A stretch of DNA of 64,000 nucleotides from Mactromeris polynyma (Eukaryota; Mollusca; Bivalvia; Venerida; Mactridae): NCBI GenBank assembly GCA_032209605.1, contig JASFXZ010000039.1:3038001-3102000 (forward strand). The letters run 5' to 3'. Within the stretch, counting starts at the first letter, position 1; each line of letters opens with the position of its first letter. A program made the position numbers and the translations under genes. Positions 24,101 through 35,590 of this stretch are shown here, piece after piece. Below the pieces are notes generated by a model, which worked only from the letters and a program-made list of their open reading frames with translations, had not been told where the DNA came from and searched no databases.

Positions 24101-27100
24101 ATATGATGCAATATACATCATAGGCATATTGGTGCGACCGGAGATCTGAATCGATATTTTTTCTGAACCGTTATTATTTCACATGATTTTATCAGAAAAG
24201 TGTTATGTTGTTGTTTGACCAGCTAACCCTACAGTACAATGAGCACTATTGTAGATGTTACGAAAGACCGGTGGTGACATTCACACTACATTATTTCTCT
24301 CCTAGGAAATATGTATACGGAGAGTTGTAATTAATTCACGATTTCAGCTTCACGATTTCACGATTTCACGATTTCAACTTCCCGAATTCAATAGTTTATA
24401 GGGGAGAAACAATGAAGTGTTACTGTCGCCACCGGTCACTCGTACCGGCCTTTCGTTAGATGTTCCTTGGACGAAAACTTACTCTTCAAACTATTCGAAT
24501 GAATTCTTAAATCAAAATTTCTAATATTGTTTTTTTTTTTTTTTAATATTGCACCTCGAAGCTTTATTTAAGAAATACAATAATGTATTGATTATATTCA
24601 ATTAAGTACACATCTGAAAATCAGGAGCCACATCTGGTATGAGTTAAATCATCCATTTTTTCTAATTCTATCATTCTTTGGGCATTATAAAAGACGTTTT
24701 CGAGATACACATCGGTACTCAACAACAGTTATGTTGCTTTTCTTTCTTTCTTGCTATCTGCCTGAGAGAGAATAAATAGCTGTAGGGAACGCCTTACAGC
24801 CTCACTCTGGTATTGGAATGTAAAGCTTGCATACAATTTGAAACGGATCTATGATTTTACGACGGTGTCAGCTTACCCGTAGTACTATTTATCGTAAATG
24901 CACAACACAAGAACCATAATAATGGAAGTTAAGCAACAATAAATCTGCAGGAAGGAAGATAATGACCTTTCTATCTGGGCCTCGCATTAACTATTTATAC
25001 GGTGTTCTTGATACGTGTCTGCTACTAATTAAAACAGGTAGGAGGTAAGACAACATTGAAACAATCTTGACAGATTCCTAATTTCTAAACAAGATTACGA
25101 TTGAGGGCGTTACCCAGTATCAACTGATTTCAGGCAGTCTTTGACAGTCAATACAATATTAATACATTATCGTTATATCCGACTTGCACGATAGATGATT
25201 GACACGCCAAGATTAAAAGATTAATATCACAAAGAACGATACGTCCCTAGAGTAAATTAAAACTTACGTCTAACCAAATTCATTTTTTGATATACAGTGC
25301 AACCCCTACAGAGCAGCCCTGTCTTGAGAAACAACCTCTCTTCACTATTATAAGTTCTAGTTCTATGGCAATTTTCGTCAGTCACATCGCTTAACTACGA
25401 ATACTACATTTTTCCGGAAGCGGCGCAAGAATAACAGGTAAGTGAATCGGTTAAAATAGTTCAACATTTGAGCGTTGCCTGCTTAACATACTCAATACTG
25501 GTAGTAATCAGAACTGCGCAATTAAATGTAATGGTTTAACATTGATGATTCGTACTTTCTGTGAATCTGGAAGTGTTGAATACAAAAACAGTGAGAGAGT
25601 TCCTCGGAGGAGGTTTCACTGTACCTCAATCATTCAGGTTTCATTATATACAAGGTTGCAAACGGTGCATTGTATGACTTATCCTGACTGACGCGACGTT
25701 CACTTCCAGAAAGTACTGTAAATAACGATAGTTTCGCTACAACGTAATTTTCGCGTTAACTAGTGAATTCAAATTTGACGCGAAAATATGCTAGTGGCGA
25801 ATAAAACCATGCACGTACAAACTTGGTGCATATCCGAAATGGTGTATTCTCTGTTATGTATAACAAGCGATGTGAGTGTATAACGATTTGATTTGTAAAT
25901 GGAAGTTCAAACAACAACACAAACCATTTCCATCAATCTTAAATTCGCGACGGAGGAAAGACGCGAATTCATCATTTCCTGAAATACTTCTGGGCAAGAC
26001 TTACGCGAAAATTTAATGTCGCGAAAATAAAGTGATTTACATTACGTATATACGATTGAAGTCTATGTTACGTTCATGATCGTATTTAAGATCGTATACC
26101 CACGAGTATTCAGGTTCGCTACATTCTTCACATGAAGTAAGGCAGTGTAATGAAATAGATCGGTCATGGTCATCAGAGGATGATGTTTCCAGTGATTGGT
26201 TCCTTACATAATCTAAGTGATTGATTGGTTAAACATTTAAAGCTGAACAGTTCTGTGATGGTCCTTGTGGAGTTCAAGGGTTTATACATCCATTATATCT
26301 CGAATGAGGCAATTATGACGACATGTAGCTTCACATTTTCAGCGCGGTTTCAAATGACTTAAAACTTTAATTTTGCAGGAACAAAAATATGTGCCACGGA
26401 TGGTAGATGATAATATTATGACTAACAATACAACGGTGCTGAATTGTACGACAGACCGGTGATTACTTCTCTATCTACCATTTCAGATCCTAAAATTTGA
26501 AATCATTATTCATGAAATTATAAACTTAATCATTACACGGTTCATGATTTCACGATTTCACGATTTTATGACGTGAAATTGACTATTATAGATCTCACCA
26601 CCGGTATGTCGTAGTATTGAATATAGTTTCACTTCTGTTCTTTTCAGTTGTTTATGAACATCCATCAACTATACGAATGTTACGTCAGGTATCACAACGA
26701 TTTAATTGAATCATCAATTATACAATCAAAATAAAACTGTAAACTGGATAGCTTTGAAGGTCGCTGTGCTTATTGCTATCCTCTGTTCAAGGTAATCCAA
26801 CGTTCGATTATCAAATATCGCAATCAACACTGTATGGGACATAGCATGTGGTAGTTTTAATTAAAATGTCGGCGAGTCTGCTTTGCGATTTTCTTTTTCT
26901 GTTAAATGTACCACTTATCGAGATGATGGTGCCAGAATCCGCTATCTCCATGTAAATAGATTTTAGGGAGATAGTAGATTCTGGTGCTAACCCCTCGATA
27001 TCGTTCAGCGACGGATGTAGTGTTTCATACTATGGTGATCAGGTCAAGGCTCGAGAAATCCACTAGCTCGACGTCCCGGACAAGTCTAATTATCGATTCC

Positions 27101-29541
27101 GGCTACCAACAGTTCAGCTGGACTTAGTCCGGGACAAGTCTATCATGCAAGCCTACTTATACGTAATCTGTAACCTGAATACACTCGGACAACTAGCCTC
27201 CCGTGTCAGACAAGTTAAAATTAACATGTACACTAGTCTAGGACAACTAAATTTAACGTAAATTTCTAGAGACCTGCAAGTATACAATCATTGCTTTCTT
27301 GTCTATCCGAAGTTAACATTGTACTTGCAATGTCCTATATTGTTATATATGCAAAGATAAAATCGTTAAAGTAGGACAATACAGTATAAAAGTACATTAT
27401 GAACTTTTAAACCATACTTTCCATGATCTCGGCGTTCAACTGTCGGTATCCCAGTGCAGCAATCGATGATTATTGAAATTAATCAAACATCAATCAATAC
27501 AACTAATTAGGATGAACGAAAGGCTCACAACAAGAAAATATATTAAGGAATATTAATATCAGTGTCTGGTAGAACCAGACAGACGGTTACATTCAATGTT
27601 TTGTTATTTAAAACGAACGCGTCGATACATAAATACTATATATTTGCGCCTCACTGACAGACGGACAGATAGTTTAATTGCTATAACAGACGAAATATTT
27701 CAACAAATCTGCTATCTGCTCAAAGCTTTAAAAATACTCGTACTATATAAGTGGTAAAGTTGGCAAAATGAAAAGACTTTTCGAATCCAAGAAAATATCA
27801 GCCAGCGTAATATCCTCATTCACAGAATGTTATATGATTTATTATCAAACAATAGCAATACTCATTCCGGTGATTCGCTGATATTTCTGTTCGCGAAACG
27901 TTTAAAATCGCCGATTCGCTTAATTTTTGGTTCGCGAAAGTACCAAATTATACAGTAGGCCACACGTCGATAAATGCATGTTTGTACGATCTCTTTTATA
28001 AAGTGTAAATACAAAGATTCAATTATTTAAAGAAGTATTTCTAATACAAACTTAAATGGAAAACCTTCTCATTCAGACTTGAAGAAAATCTTTAAAACTG
28101 AATATTTATGAGTATGAGTTGCGCGTATCTGCTTTTGGGTGTGGTTTTTTCATGTGAAGATTGGCTATTAATAAAATATTTCATTTATGCATAATCACTT
28201 AAATAATATTTACGTTAACACCATGGCAAACCTTTAATTTGCATACGTATAAATGTTCTTTTTGATTGCCGTTCTGGCAAATTATACCAAAGTACGGCTG
28301 AAATTTAAATGATGTGACGGATCATTGATTTATCGATTGATTTCTAGTAATTACTTGATTACGTGTGGGGCTAGCTGAACAAGTGGCTGAATTTGCCGAC
28401 TGCTGATATTAAATTAAAATCAATAAAATACGAGTTATCCTGACTATGTCCTTTCTTTAATATATAATTGCGTAACCACTCGTCGATTTATAGAGTAAAA
28501 TCAATACTGTTTATGTCTATGTCTTAGCATTGTTTGACTTCATTATAATGAACATGATGTTACAGCAAAGTCAATTTTGTTTAAATTAATAATGAGGAAA
28601 TGTTCACGTGCATTTTCAATTTAATGGCGTTTTGAAGATAGAATGAGTTTCAGGGACCAGTACGTTTAACGATTATGTTTAAACATACCACGATATATGT
28701 ATTGTATAACCTTGTGTGAAAAAGACATATCTTTATAATATAGGGCGTATAAAATAGAAATATATTTATAAAATTATTGTCAATGACTGCTGTGAAATTA
28801 ACTATTTTTAGATCTTTGAATGTCTACCTTACAGCGTATACTGGTCATAGAACTAGCACGCCAATTTGTATGTCGATAATCTTTTTTTAATATTACGACA
28901 ATACGATCTGATACGATGTGTTTGTCCTGTTACTTCGACTTAGTTGAATTCGGCAGAAAATGTATCCTAAAGCCTTTTCAGAAAATATGTGGAAATACTA
29001 AGGATGAGCGTATCTGACCAGTATTAGAAGGGTATCGAGAACGAAATATCATCAATGTATTCTGGTCAAAAGAACTAGCACGATAATCTTCATTTGATAT
29101 GACGACGATACGATCTGATACGATCTGATAGGATGTGTGCTTGACTCGTTTACTTCAACTTAGTTGAATTCGGCAGTTGAATTCATTTGAATAATGAACG
29201 TTATAGCTTACTGCCATCAGAATCAAAACTGTATCCCTTAGCTTTTTATTAACTATGTGGAAGTACATTTGACCATTATTAACAGGGTCTCAACAACTAA
29301 ATCTCACCAACTTTGTAAACACTAAACGTTGCTTACTTTCAGCTTCACGATGATATTCACATTGTGGTTTCGTTCCTTCCCAATTTGGTGAGTTACAAGT
29401 TAGAAAGTCGGAGTCAACTAATGCGAAATATTTAGAGCACTTGTAGTAAACTTTGTCGTTGGTGTTCCAGGTGGTTCCAGCAGACAGTGAACTATAGACG
29501 ACATATCCATTTACAACCTCAGTCGGCGCAGTACACGTCAT
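21168..29541 (-). CDS. Sushi-domain transmembrane protein with Cys-cluster and Arg/Glu-rich tail
   Basis: Three coding exons on the minus strand join in phase: 29541-29337, 24037-23938 and 23280-21168. Donors are A|GTAAGC and AAAAG|GTATGT, acceptors TTACAG and TGACAG, phases 1 and 2. The predicted protein is 805 residues. Residues 3-61 form a sushi/CCP domain (Cys at 3, 35, 49 and 61, NWEGTKPQC at its end). Residues 70-92 are a Leu-rich transmembrane helix, followed by CCYFCRCC (93-100), a likely palmitoylation cluster. The tail has six Cys-rich knots (around 148, 178, 236, 286, 334 and 378; forms CSPCC, CCAGCC, CCVACC, CCACC) separated by KRSKSPK-type basic repeats. A very charged Arg/Glu/Gln/Lys segment follows (about 465-725, predicted helical or coiled-coil), then a Pro/Lys-rich end. 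An extracellular sushi domain with a cytoplasmic tail is inferred. The ATG has an in-frame TAA 12 nt upstream and A at -3, but there is no signal peptide, so insertion would rely on the internal helix. I do not recognise an orthologue. Confidence 0.75.
23610..23775. mobile_element. MITE, family C (TACAGTCGGACCTCGTT termini)
   Basis: The left end TACAGTCGGACCTCGTTCATTCG is the inverted complement of the right end CGAATAAACGAGGTCTGACTGTA. It is 166 bp with no coding capacity, in the second coding intron of the sushi gene. Related sequence occurs at 9707-9869 and, in part, at 38183-38290. Confidence 0.8.
25293..25623. mobile_element. MITE-like element (TACAGTGCAACCCC termini)
   Basis: It starts TACAGTGCAACCCCTACAGAG and ends CGGAGGAGGTTTCACTGTA, imperfect inverted repeats of the TACAGT...ACTGTA type shared by several families in this window. 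No open frame of note. Confidence 0.5.
25714..26043. mobile_element. MITE, family B, copy 2
   Basis: It is homologous along its full length to 6879-7226, including CTACAACGTAATTTTCGCG, GCACGTACAAACTTGGTGCA and CTTCTGGGCAAGACTTACGC. Small deletions account for the shorter length. It lies in the large intron of the sushi gene. Confidence 0.8.
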
Positions 29542-30270
29542 GATATTTTATTTGCCGCCAAAATGTCGTTTTCTGTTCTGGAAAATAAACGATTGTAACA
29601 ATTCAAATACATACAGAACACGAGCAGGAAATGATACATACAAAGTGCGCAGTCAGCACTGAAAAACCACAAGATGGCAGGGAAAGTACTTATAAATGTA
29701 AACAATATCTTGTATGTAAAACATACCATACACATGATAACGTCCACTATCAGTTCCTACGAGAATCTACCATTACAACAAAACCAGAAATGTCTGCTAT
29801 ATATATCAAATCTTTTTTTAAAAAAGCGGGGCAACTGCTTTTCTAATTGGTCACTTGTTATATTATCAAAATTTTCAAAATTAATACAGAGAAATGAAAA
29901 TTGGTTAATTTTGTTTTACTTCATTCTTAACCTGGCCATAATACTTAAAATCCAAAATTCCCACATGATTGTATAAAAAGTCAACCTGTAAAGATTTCTA
30001 TCAAACTTATAAAATGCAGAAATGTGGAATGACCAATTAGAAATGTGTTCGAGTGTATTCTGTTTAGGGTGACACAATTTGATATGTTTTAGCAACAGGA
30101 AACAATGTATTTCTAAACTGAGTTAAGTATGCCAAACTATGGATTTCGCTGGCATTTATCTTGGGGATTATTTATATACCAGACATGAATAGATTCCACG
30201 CCGCGAACTTTTGATAATACTAAACCCCAGCGCCGACGCGCGATACATAGCGTCTCTCACGCTATGTGCA

Positions 30271-30672
30271 CCGGGACCCGGGATTATAACGGATACTTTC
30301 ACTCAGCACTCAAATCTCAAATCATTTATTCTGATAGTGGAGCTTTAAGTGTGGAAAATGCATGAAAGTGTTTAAGAGAGTTCTGAATATTGTTTTCGAC
30401 CCATTTCCTATATACATATATAAGATTTTAAAGGGATTTATGTAAGATATGGGAGTAACTACTGGAATTTCGTGCCACACTTAACACTCACACTTAAATC
30501 ATTACTCACAGATTACAATATATTACAATGTACACTCAAAGCTCTAAAAGAAATCGGCCACAAAGAATAGTAAACACTACTTTAACATTTTTACACATTT
30601 TTCAAAGTCTTAAAAGTATTTTTTTATTTGAGATTCAAGTGTAAGTATCCGTTATATACTAGGCCCTGGGGT
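30271..30672. mobile_element. Inverted-repeat (MITE-like) element
   Basis: The left arm ATTATAACGGATACTTTCAC followed by CACTCAAATCTCAAATCA pairs with the right arm TTTGAGATTCAAGTGTAAGT followed by ATCCGTTATATACT. Outside the left arm is a separate perfect hairpin, CATAGCG-TCTCTCA-CGCTATG, near 30246-30266. No coding potential is apparent. Confidence 0.6.
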
Positions 30673-32768
30673 ACGCGGCATGGCCTTTCGAGGCCAGAAA
30701 AACGTTCATGCATTTCCCTTTCACAACACGTAACATTAATTCTAACAGTTTATCCGACCTATTACTGTACGTGGCCATGAGTCTTCAGGAAATTGATAAG
30801 ATTGGGAAATTTGTAGAAAAAAATTTAACGACACTTTTCTCGCATGCAAGCAATATCCTACCCATGAAATATTAACCAGATCAACTATGTCCGGGCGCTA
30901 ACTGTCACAGATGACACCGTGTGATAAATGTGGTTGATAATTGGTTAGATAGGAAATCATTATTGTGTTGCGTAGAAAAATTTCAATTTCAATTTTCTCG
31001 TACCTTGATCGAACGTGAATGCGTAATATCGTGCGCAGTAGACCTCTTTATTAAATCAACAACCGTGAGCTTGGTCTCGACGCGCGAAACAAACAACACT
31101 AACTACGTAAAGAGTTGATGTTTTTGATTTCATGTTCAAGTTAAATCTGAAGTTTTGTACCGGTGACAATAGCACTGTGTGAGATCCAGGTTGTCTGTTG
31201 ATTAAATATACATGGTACAAAGTTGTCCTTGCTGCTTATGAATAAATATATAGGAAAACAAATCGAAATCAATAATACCCTGGTGTTGTCGCGCAATAAA
31301 CACCAGAGTGATGTAGTTAGTAAAATTGACGTTTCCACTGATATTGTTTTGTGATTATTATTTTTCTTCCATGGTGACTGATAACAGACATCGGACCGAT
31401 GCCGGGTGATATGAGTTATATTGCACCGGAAATGGGTCTGCACAGGAAATGATCGTAAAGATATATTGAATGGTTCAGATGATAGCTTTGTGTATCAAGT
31501 CGAGGTGAAGCTGGGAGACATATCGTGGAAGGTAGTACATCGTAATTACTTCGAGTGTTTCGCGAGTACACAAAGTACTAGATACATTTATGTAATAGAA
31601 CTACAATGTCCATACAAGTACTAGTACTTGCGTTAAAATGCGTAAAACAAAAACACATGGCATACCCAGCTGTCTATGCCTTTTAGCTGGCTTATCGCAG
31701 TGGATTGCCCCCCTTGAAAATGACCGAATCTAAATGAGAAACTACCATTAAAACAGAACAAGAAATGTCTGCTATATATCTCAAATCTGTAAAAAGGGTA
31801 TCGAACATAACTATTCTGCTTAGAGTGGCGTAGTTTCAATATTTTATATCAACAGGAAAAAATGTACTTCTAAATCAATCCACGAATTTTGAGCCTCAAG
31901 TCAATATATCTTAGGAGCTTATTATCCAAGTATTTTGTCAGAAGCAAACTATATTACACCACAACAATCAAACTTTAGAAGCCCACAAACACATACATGT
32001 GATTATTAATTTTAGATTATGGAGCTATTATTATGTATGTTTATTTGTTACTAAATTGACTGATTTCTCGGACAACTACCTACCTATGTCAGACAAGTCA
32101 AAGTTTACAATTCCAATTGTCCGGGACAGGTGTCCTTGAAACAAATTCTAGAGCCCTGTTACACCCTTCAATAACTACATAAGCTGTGTCATGACATTTA
32201 CTAATTGTTACGGACACAATTAAAAGCAAAATGTTTTTTTCATAAAATGGTTTTTACAGAAATTCGTCTGCTATAATACTATTTTAGATCTCCCGTATAC
32301 TAGCGAGATCGATGCTCGTTAAATGTGGTATCAATAATCAGTTATTTCATGAACACGCCTAGGTCTACAAAGACATGAGATGTTTGTCATGAGACGGACC
32401 GCAAATTAACCTGTTTTGTAAAAGATGCAAAGCTTGAATTTCTGCCAGAACGGGTCATGAGAAAACATGTCCGCTGTCTTTATGATTATTGTACCCAAAA
32501 AACGCAGTTGTTGTTAATCAGGTGTATTTATATGATACATGCATGGAATAAATATCACCAAAAATATCACCAAACTTCAAGCAATTATATTATATTGTAA
32601 ATATATAATTACTTAATTGCTAACGAGTTCGATCCTTTAAAATAAATATAAAATCGCTTCCATAATAAAAACATCTTTGTCAGTGTATTCCCAAATATTA
32701 TCACATGTAATACAACTATGAATCCCACTATCAATAAAGTGTTAGTTACCCGAATACAATTATAATTA

Positions 32769-32880
32769 ATGTTTAAAGTAAAATCGCCGTCTAAAGCTTT
32801 CGATACGCGTCCCACTTCAGCGGCGATTATAAAACGAATGATAAAAGTCGCAAGGTCGAAATCTCCGGCTCAGAATGCAG
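32769..32880 (+). other. Weak candidate first coding exon
   Basis: An ATG opens a 37-codon frame that is less AT-rich than its surroundings, is rich in Lys/Arg/Ser (two KSP motifs: KVKSPSK and RSKSPAQ) and ends at a reasonable donor, GCAG|GTCAGT, in phase 1. No following exon could be matched in phase with confidence, and the antisense frame is also open. I cannot name a product. Confidence 0.2.
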
Positions 32881-34345
32881 GTCAGTGTTTTGGAATGTTT
32901 ATATTTCTAATTAAGAATACATTTGTGATGAGAAACATCAAAGCCACGCTTATAGAGAACATCTTAATACTGCATGTAAGATATGGGTATTACTAGACTG
33001 TGCATCACGGTGGCAAGTTTGTGTATATTCATTGTTGATAATTCAGAACAGTCAACTAACAAAAAAGTAAAATACATGTAATAATACTGATAAACTGATA
33101 TACATATACTGATAAACTTGTCAAACTAACCGGTGAATAGTACGCTGTAACTTGTCATTTTTTAATTTTTACTTCGAACAATTTTGGAACGATGAAGATA
33201 TCAAACGAAATTGCGATTCTGAGCATTTTGGCATTTTATGATTTATGAAACAGATTAATTCTAATTGTGCTAAAATATTTTTAAAAAAACCAAATGAAAC
33301 GTTGGAAAAAAGATTACCATGAATTTTATAATATTAGGATGCTAAATCAAAATGAGGAAAGAAATAACAAACGGTGTAAATATAATAGTTACTAATATTG
33401 CAATTACTTACATTCTATAGTTTTGTATCACAAACTAAAAGTCCATTTTGACTATAACCGAAATGGTGAACGATTTCACACGAATGAAATGCACGCATGC
33501 TGTTACGTCATTAAATATCCCACTACAAAATAAACATGTATTCCTCATCCATAGCAACATTGAAAAAGCATCTCTATCGACCACCTTGCATTTGTTTGAG
33601 CGTTGATCGGTAGAAGACGCACCGCGGAGCTTCTATTTATGGAGCGCATACATACGGAATACATTGAAATAAATTCATAAATTATTTGAATGACCTTGAG
33701 ATTATTAGCGCTGTGATGTTGAATTAAAAATCAAACGTTTAAGCAGCCCAGACTTAAACAGAATAATATATATACCGCAGGATGTTTCAGACATGAAATA
33801 CAAATTAGCATTTGTATTTTCAACAAATCAATTATTTGTCCATTACCCACAAATTCCTTGACTGCGAAAATAAATAAATATGAATAAATTTGAAACATGG
33901 GCGCAGGTATCTTAGGGTGAATCGATAATATTTTTAGAAATTAATCAACCTTAATAATTGAAGATTTGGCTCTTGATAAGGCTCTGGGATAAGGCTCTAG
34001 AAATAGTACAGATCTCTACGAGATTCGTGTATATATGTTGTACAGTTGTCATTAAAAACCCGTTACTTGTAAAACTGTTCTATTTCTGAATAAACTTTTT
34101 TAGAGATTCAAAATGTGTTACTTTAATAAGACAATAGCCACAATTAATGACGAGTAGTTCAGACAAACTCACACAGCAATTTATCATACACACTTAAACC
34201 AAGGGGCCCTAAGTTACAACAGTAACCACGACCTCAAAACTCAAAATTTACTCATATCAATATGAGTTTGTGCATTTGAGTGAACGACGTGAATATCAGT
34301 GCATACTGGGTGCTCAGTTTTGCTTAAATCATTGATTTGCTCAAT

Positions 34346-35590
34346 GGGTTATAATTTACTACATAGCTACAGCACTCAGCACTGAATACTTACACTCAGT
34401 CAGAGAGTTTATAATGTACTACATAGCTACAGCACTCAGCACTGAATACTTACACTCAGTCAGACGGGTTATCATCTACTACATAGCTACAACACTCAGC
34501 ACTGAATACTTACACTCAGTCAGAGAGGTTATCATCTACTACATAGCTACAACACTCAGCACAGAATACTTACACTCAGTCAGAGAGGTTATCATCTGCT
34601 ACATAGCTACAACACTCAGCACTGAATATTTACACTCAGTCAGAGAGGTTATCATCTACTTCATAGCTACAACACTCAGCACTGAATACTTACACTCAGT
34701 CAGAGAGGTTATCATCTACTACATAGCTACAACACTCAGCACTGAATACTTACACTCAGTCAGAGAGGTTATCATCTACTACATAGCTACAACACTCAGC
34801 ACTGAATACTTACACTCAGTCAGAGAGGTTATCATCTACTACATAGCTTCAACACTCAGCCCTGAATACTTACTCTAAGTCAGAGAGGTTATCATCTACT
34901 ACATAGCTACAACACTCAGCACTGAATACTTTCACTCAGTCAGAGAGGTTATCATCCACTACATAGCACTCAGCACTGAATACTTACACTCAGTCAGAGA
35001 GGTTATCATCTATCATATAGCTACAGCACTCAGCACTGAATACTTACACTCAGTCAGAGAGGTTATCATCTACTACATAGCTACAACACTCAGCACTGAA
35101 TACTTACACTCAGTCAGAGAGGTTATCCTTTACTACATAGCACTCAGCACTGAATACTTACACTCAGTCAGAGAGGTTATCATCTACTACATAGCTACAG
35201 CACTCAGAACTGAATACTTACATTCAGTCAGAGAGGTTATCATCTAATATATATCTACAGCACTCAGCACTGAATACTTACACTCAGTCAGAGAGGTTAT
35301 CATCTACTATATAGCTACAGCACTCAGCACTGAAACTTACACTCAGTCAGAGAGGTTATCATCGACTACATAGCTACAACACTCAGCACTGAATACTTAC
35401 ACTCAGTCAGAGAGGTTATCATCTACTTCATAGCTACAGCACTCAGCACTGAATACTTACACTCGGTCAGTGAGGTTATCATCTACTATATATCTACAGC
35501 ACTCAGCACTGAATACTTACACTCAGTCAGAGAGGTTATCATCTACTACATATCTACAGCACTCAGCACTGAATACTTACACTCAGTCAC
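34346..35590. repeat. 60-bp minisatellite, about 21 copies
   Basis: The unit is GAGAGGTTATCATCTACTAC, then ATAGCTACAACACTCAGCAC, then TGAATACTTACACTCAGTCA. Because 60 is divisible by three, one frame stays open for 154 codons and reads a 20-residue repeat (YIATTLSTEYLHSVREVI), broken where units lose bases after about 34875. Several units carry deletions of 10 bp or so (for example ATAGCACTCAGCAC), which argues against coding selection. Confidence 0.95.

Larger units (their letters stand above)
24038..29336. other. Large intron of the sushi gene
   Basis: This 5.3-kb intron separates the sushi exon from the transmembrane exon. It contains two MITE-like elements (25293-25623 and 25714-26043) and a region near 27045-27275 with GTCCGGGACAAGTC-type repeats that recur near 32080-32155 and 41080-41160. 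No additional exon was supported, although a small alternative exon cannot be excluded. Confidence 0.6.

Noticed and set aside
34414..34878. 154-codon repeat frame as a gene
   Set aside because: Produced by a 60-bp tandem repeat; later units carry frame-breaking deletions.
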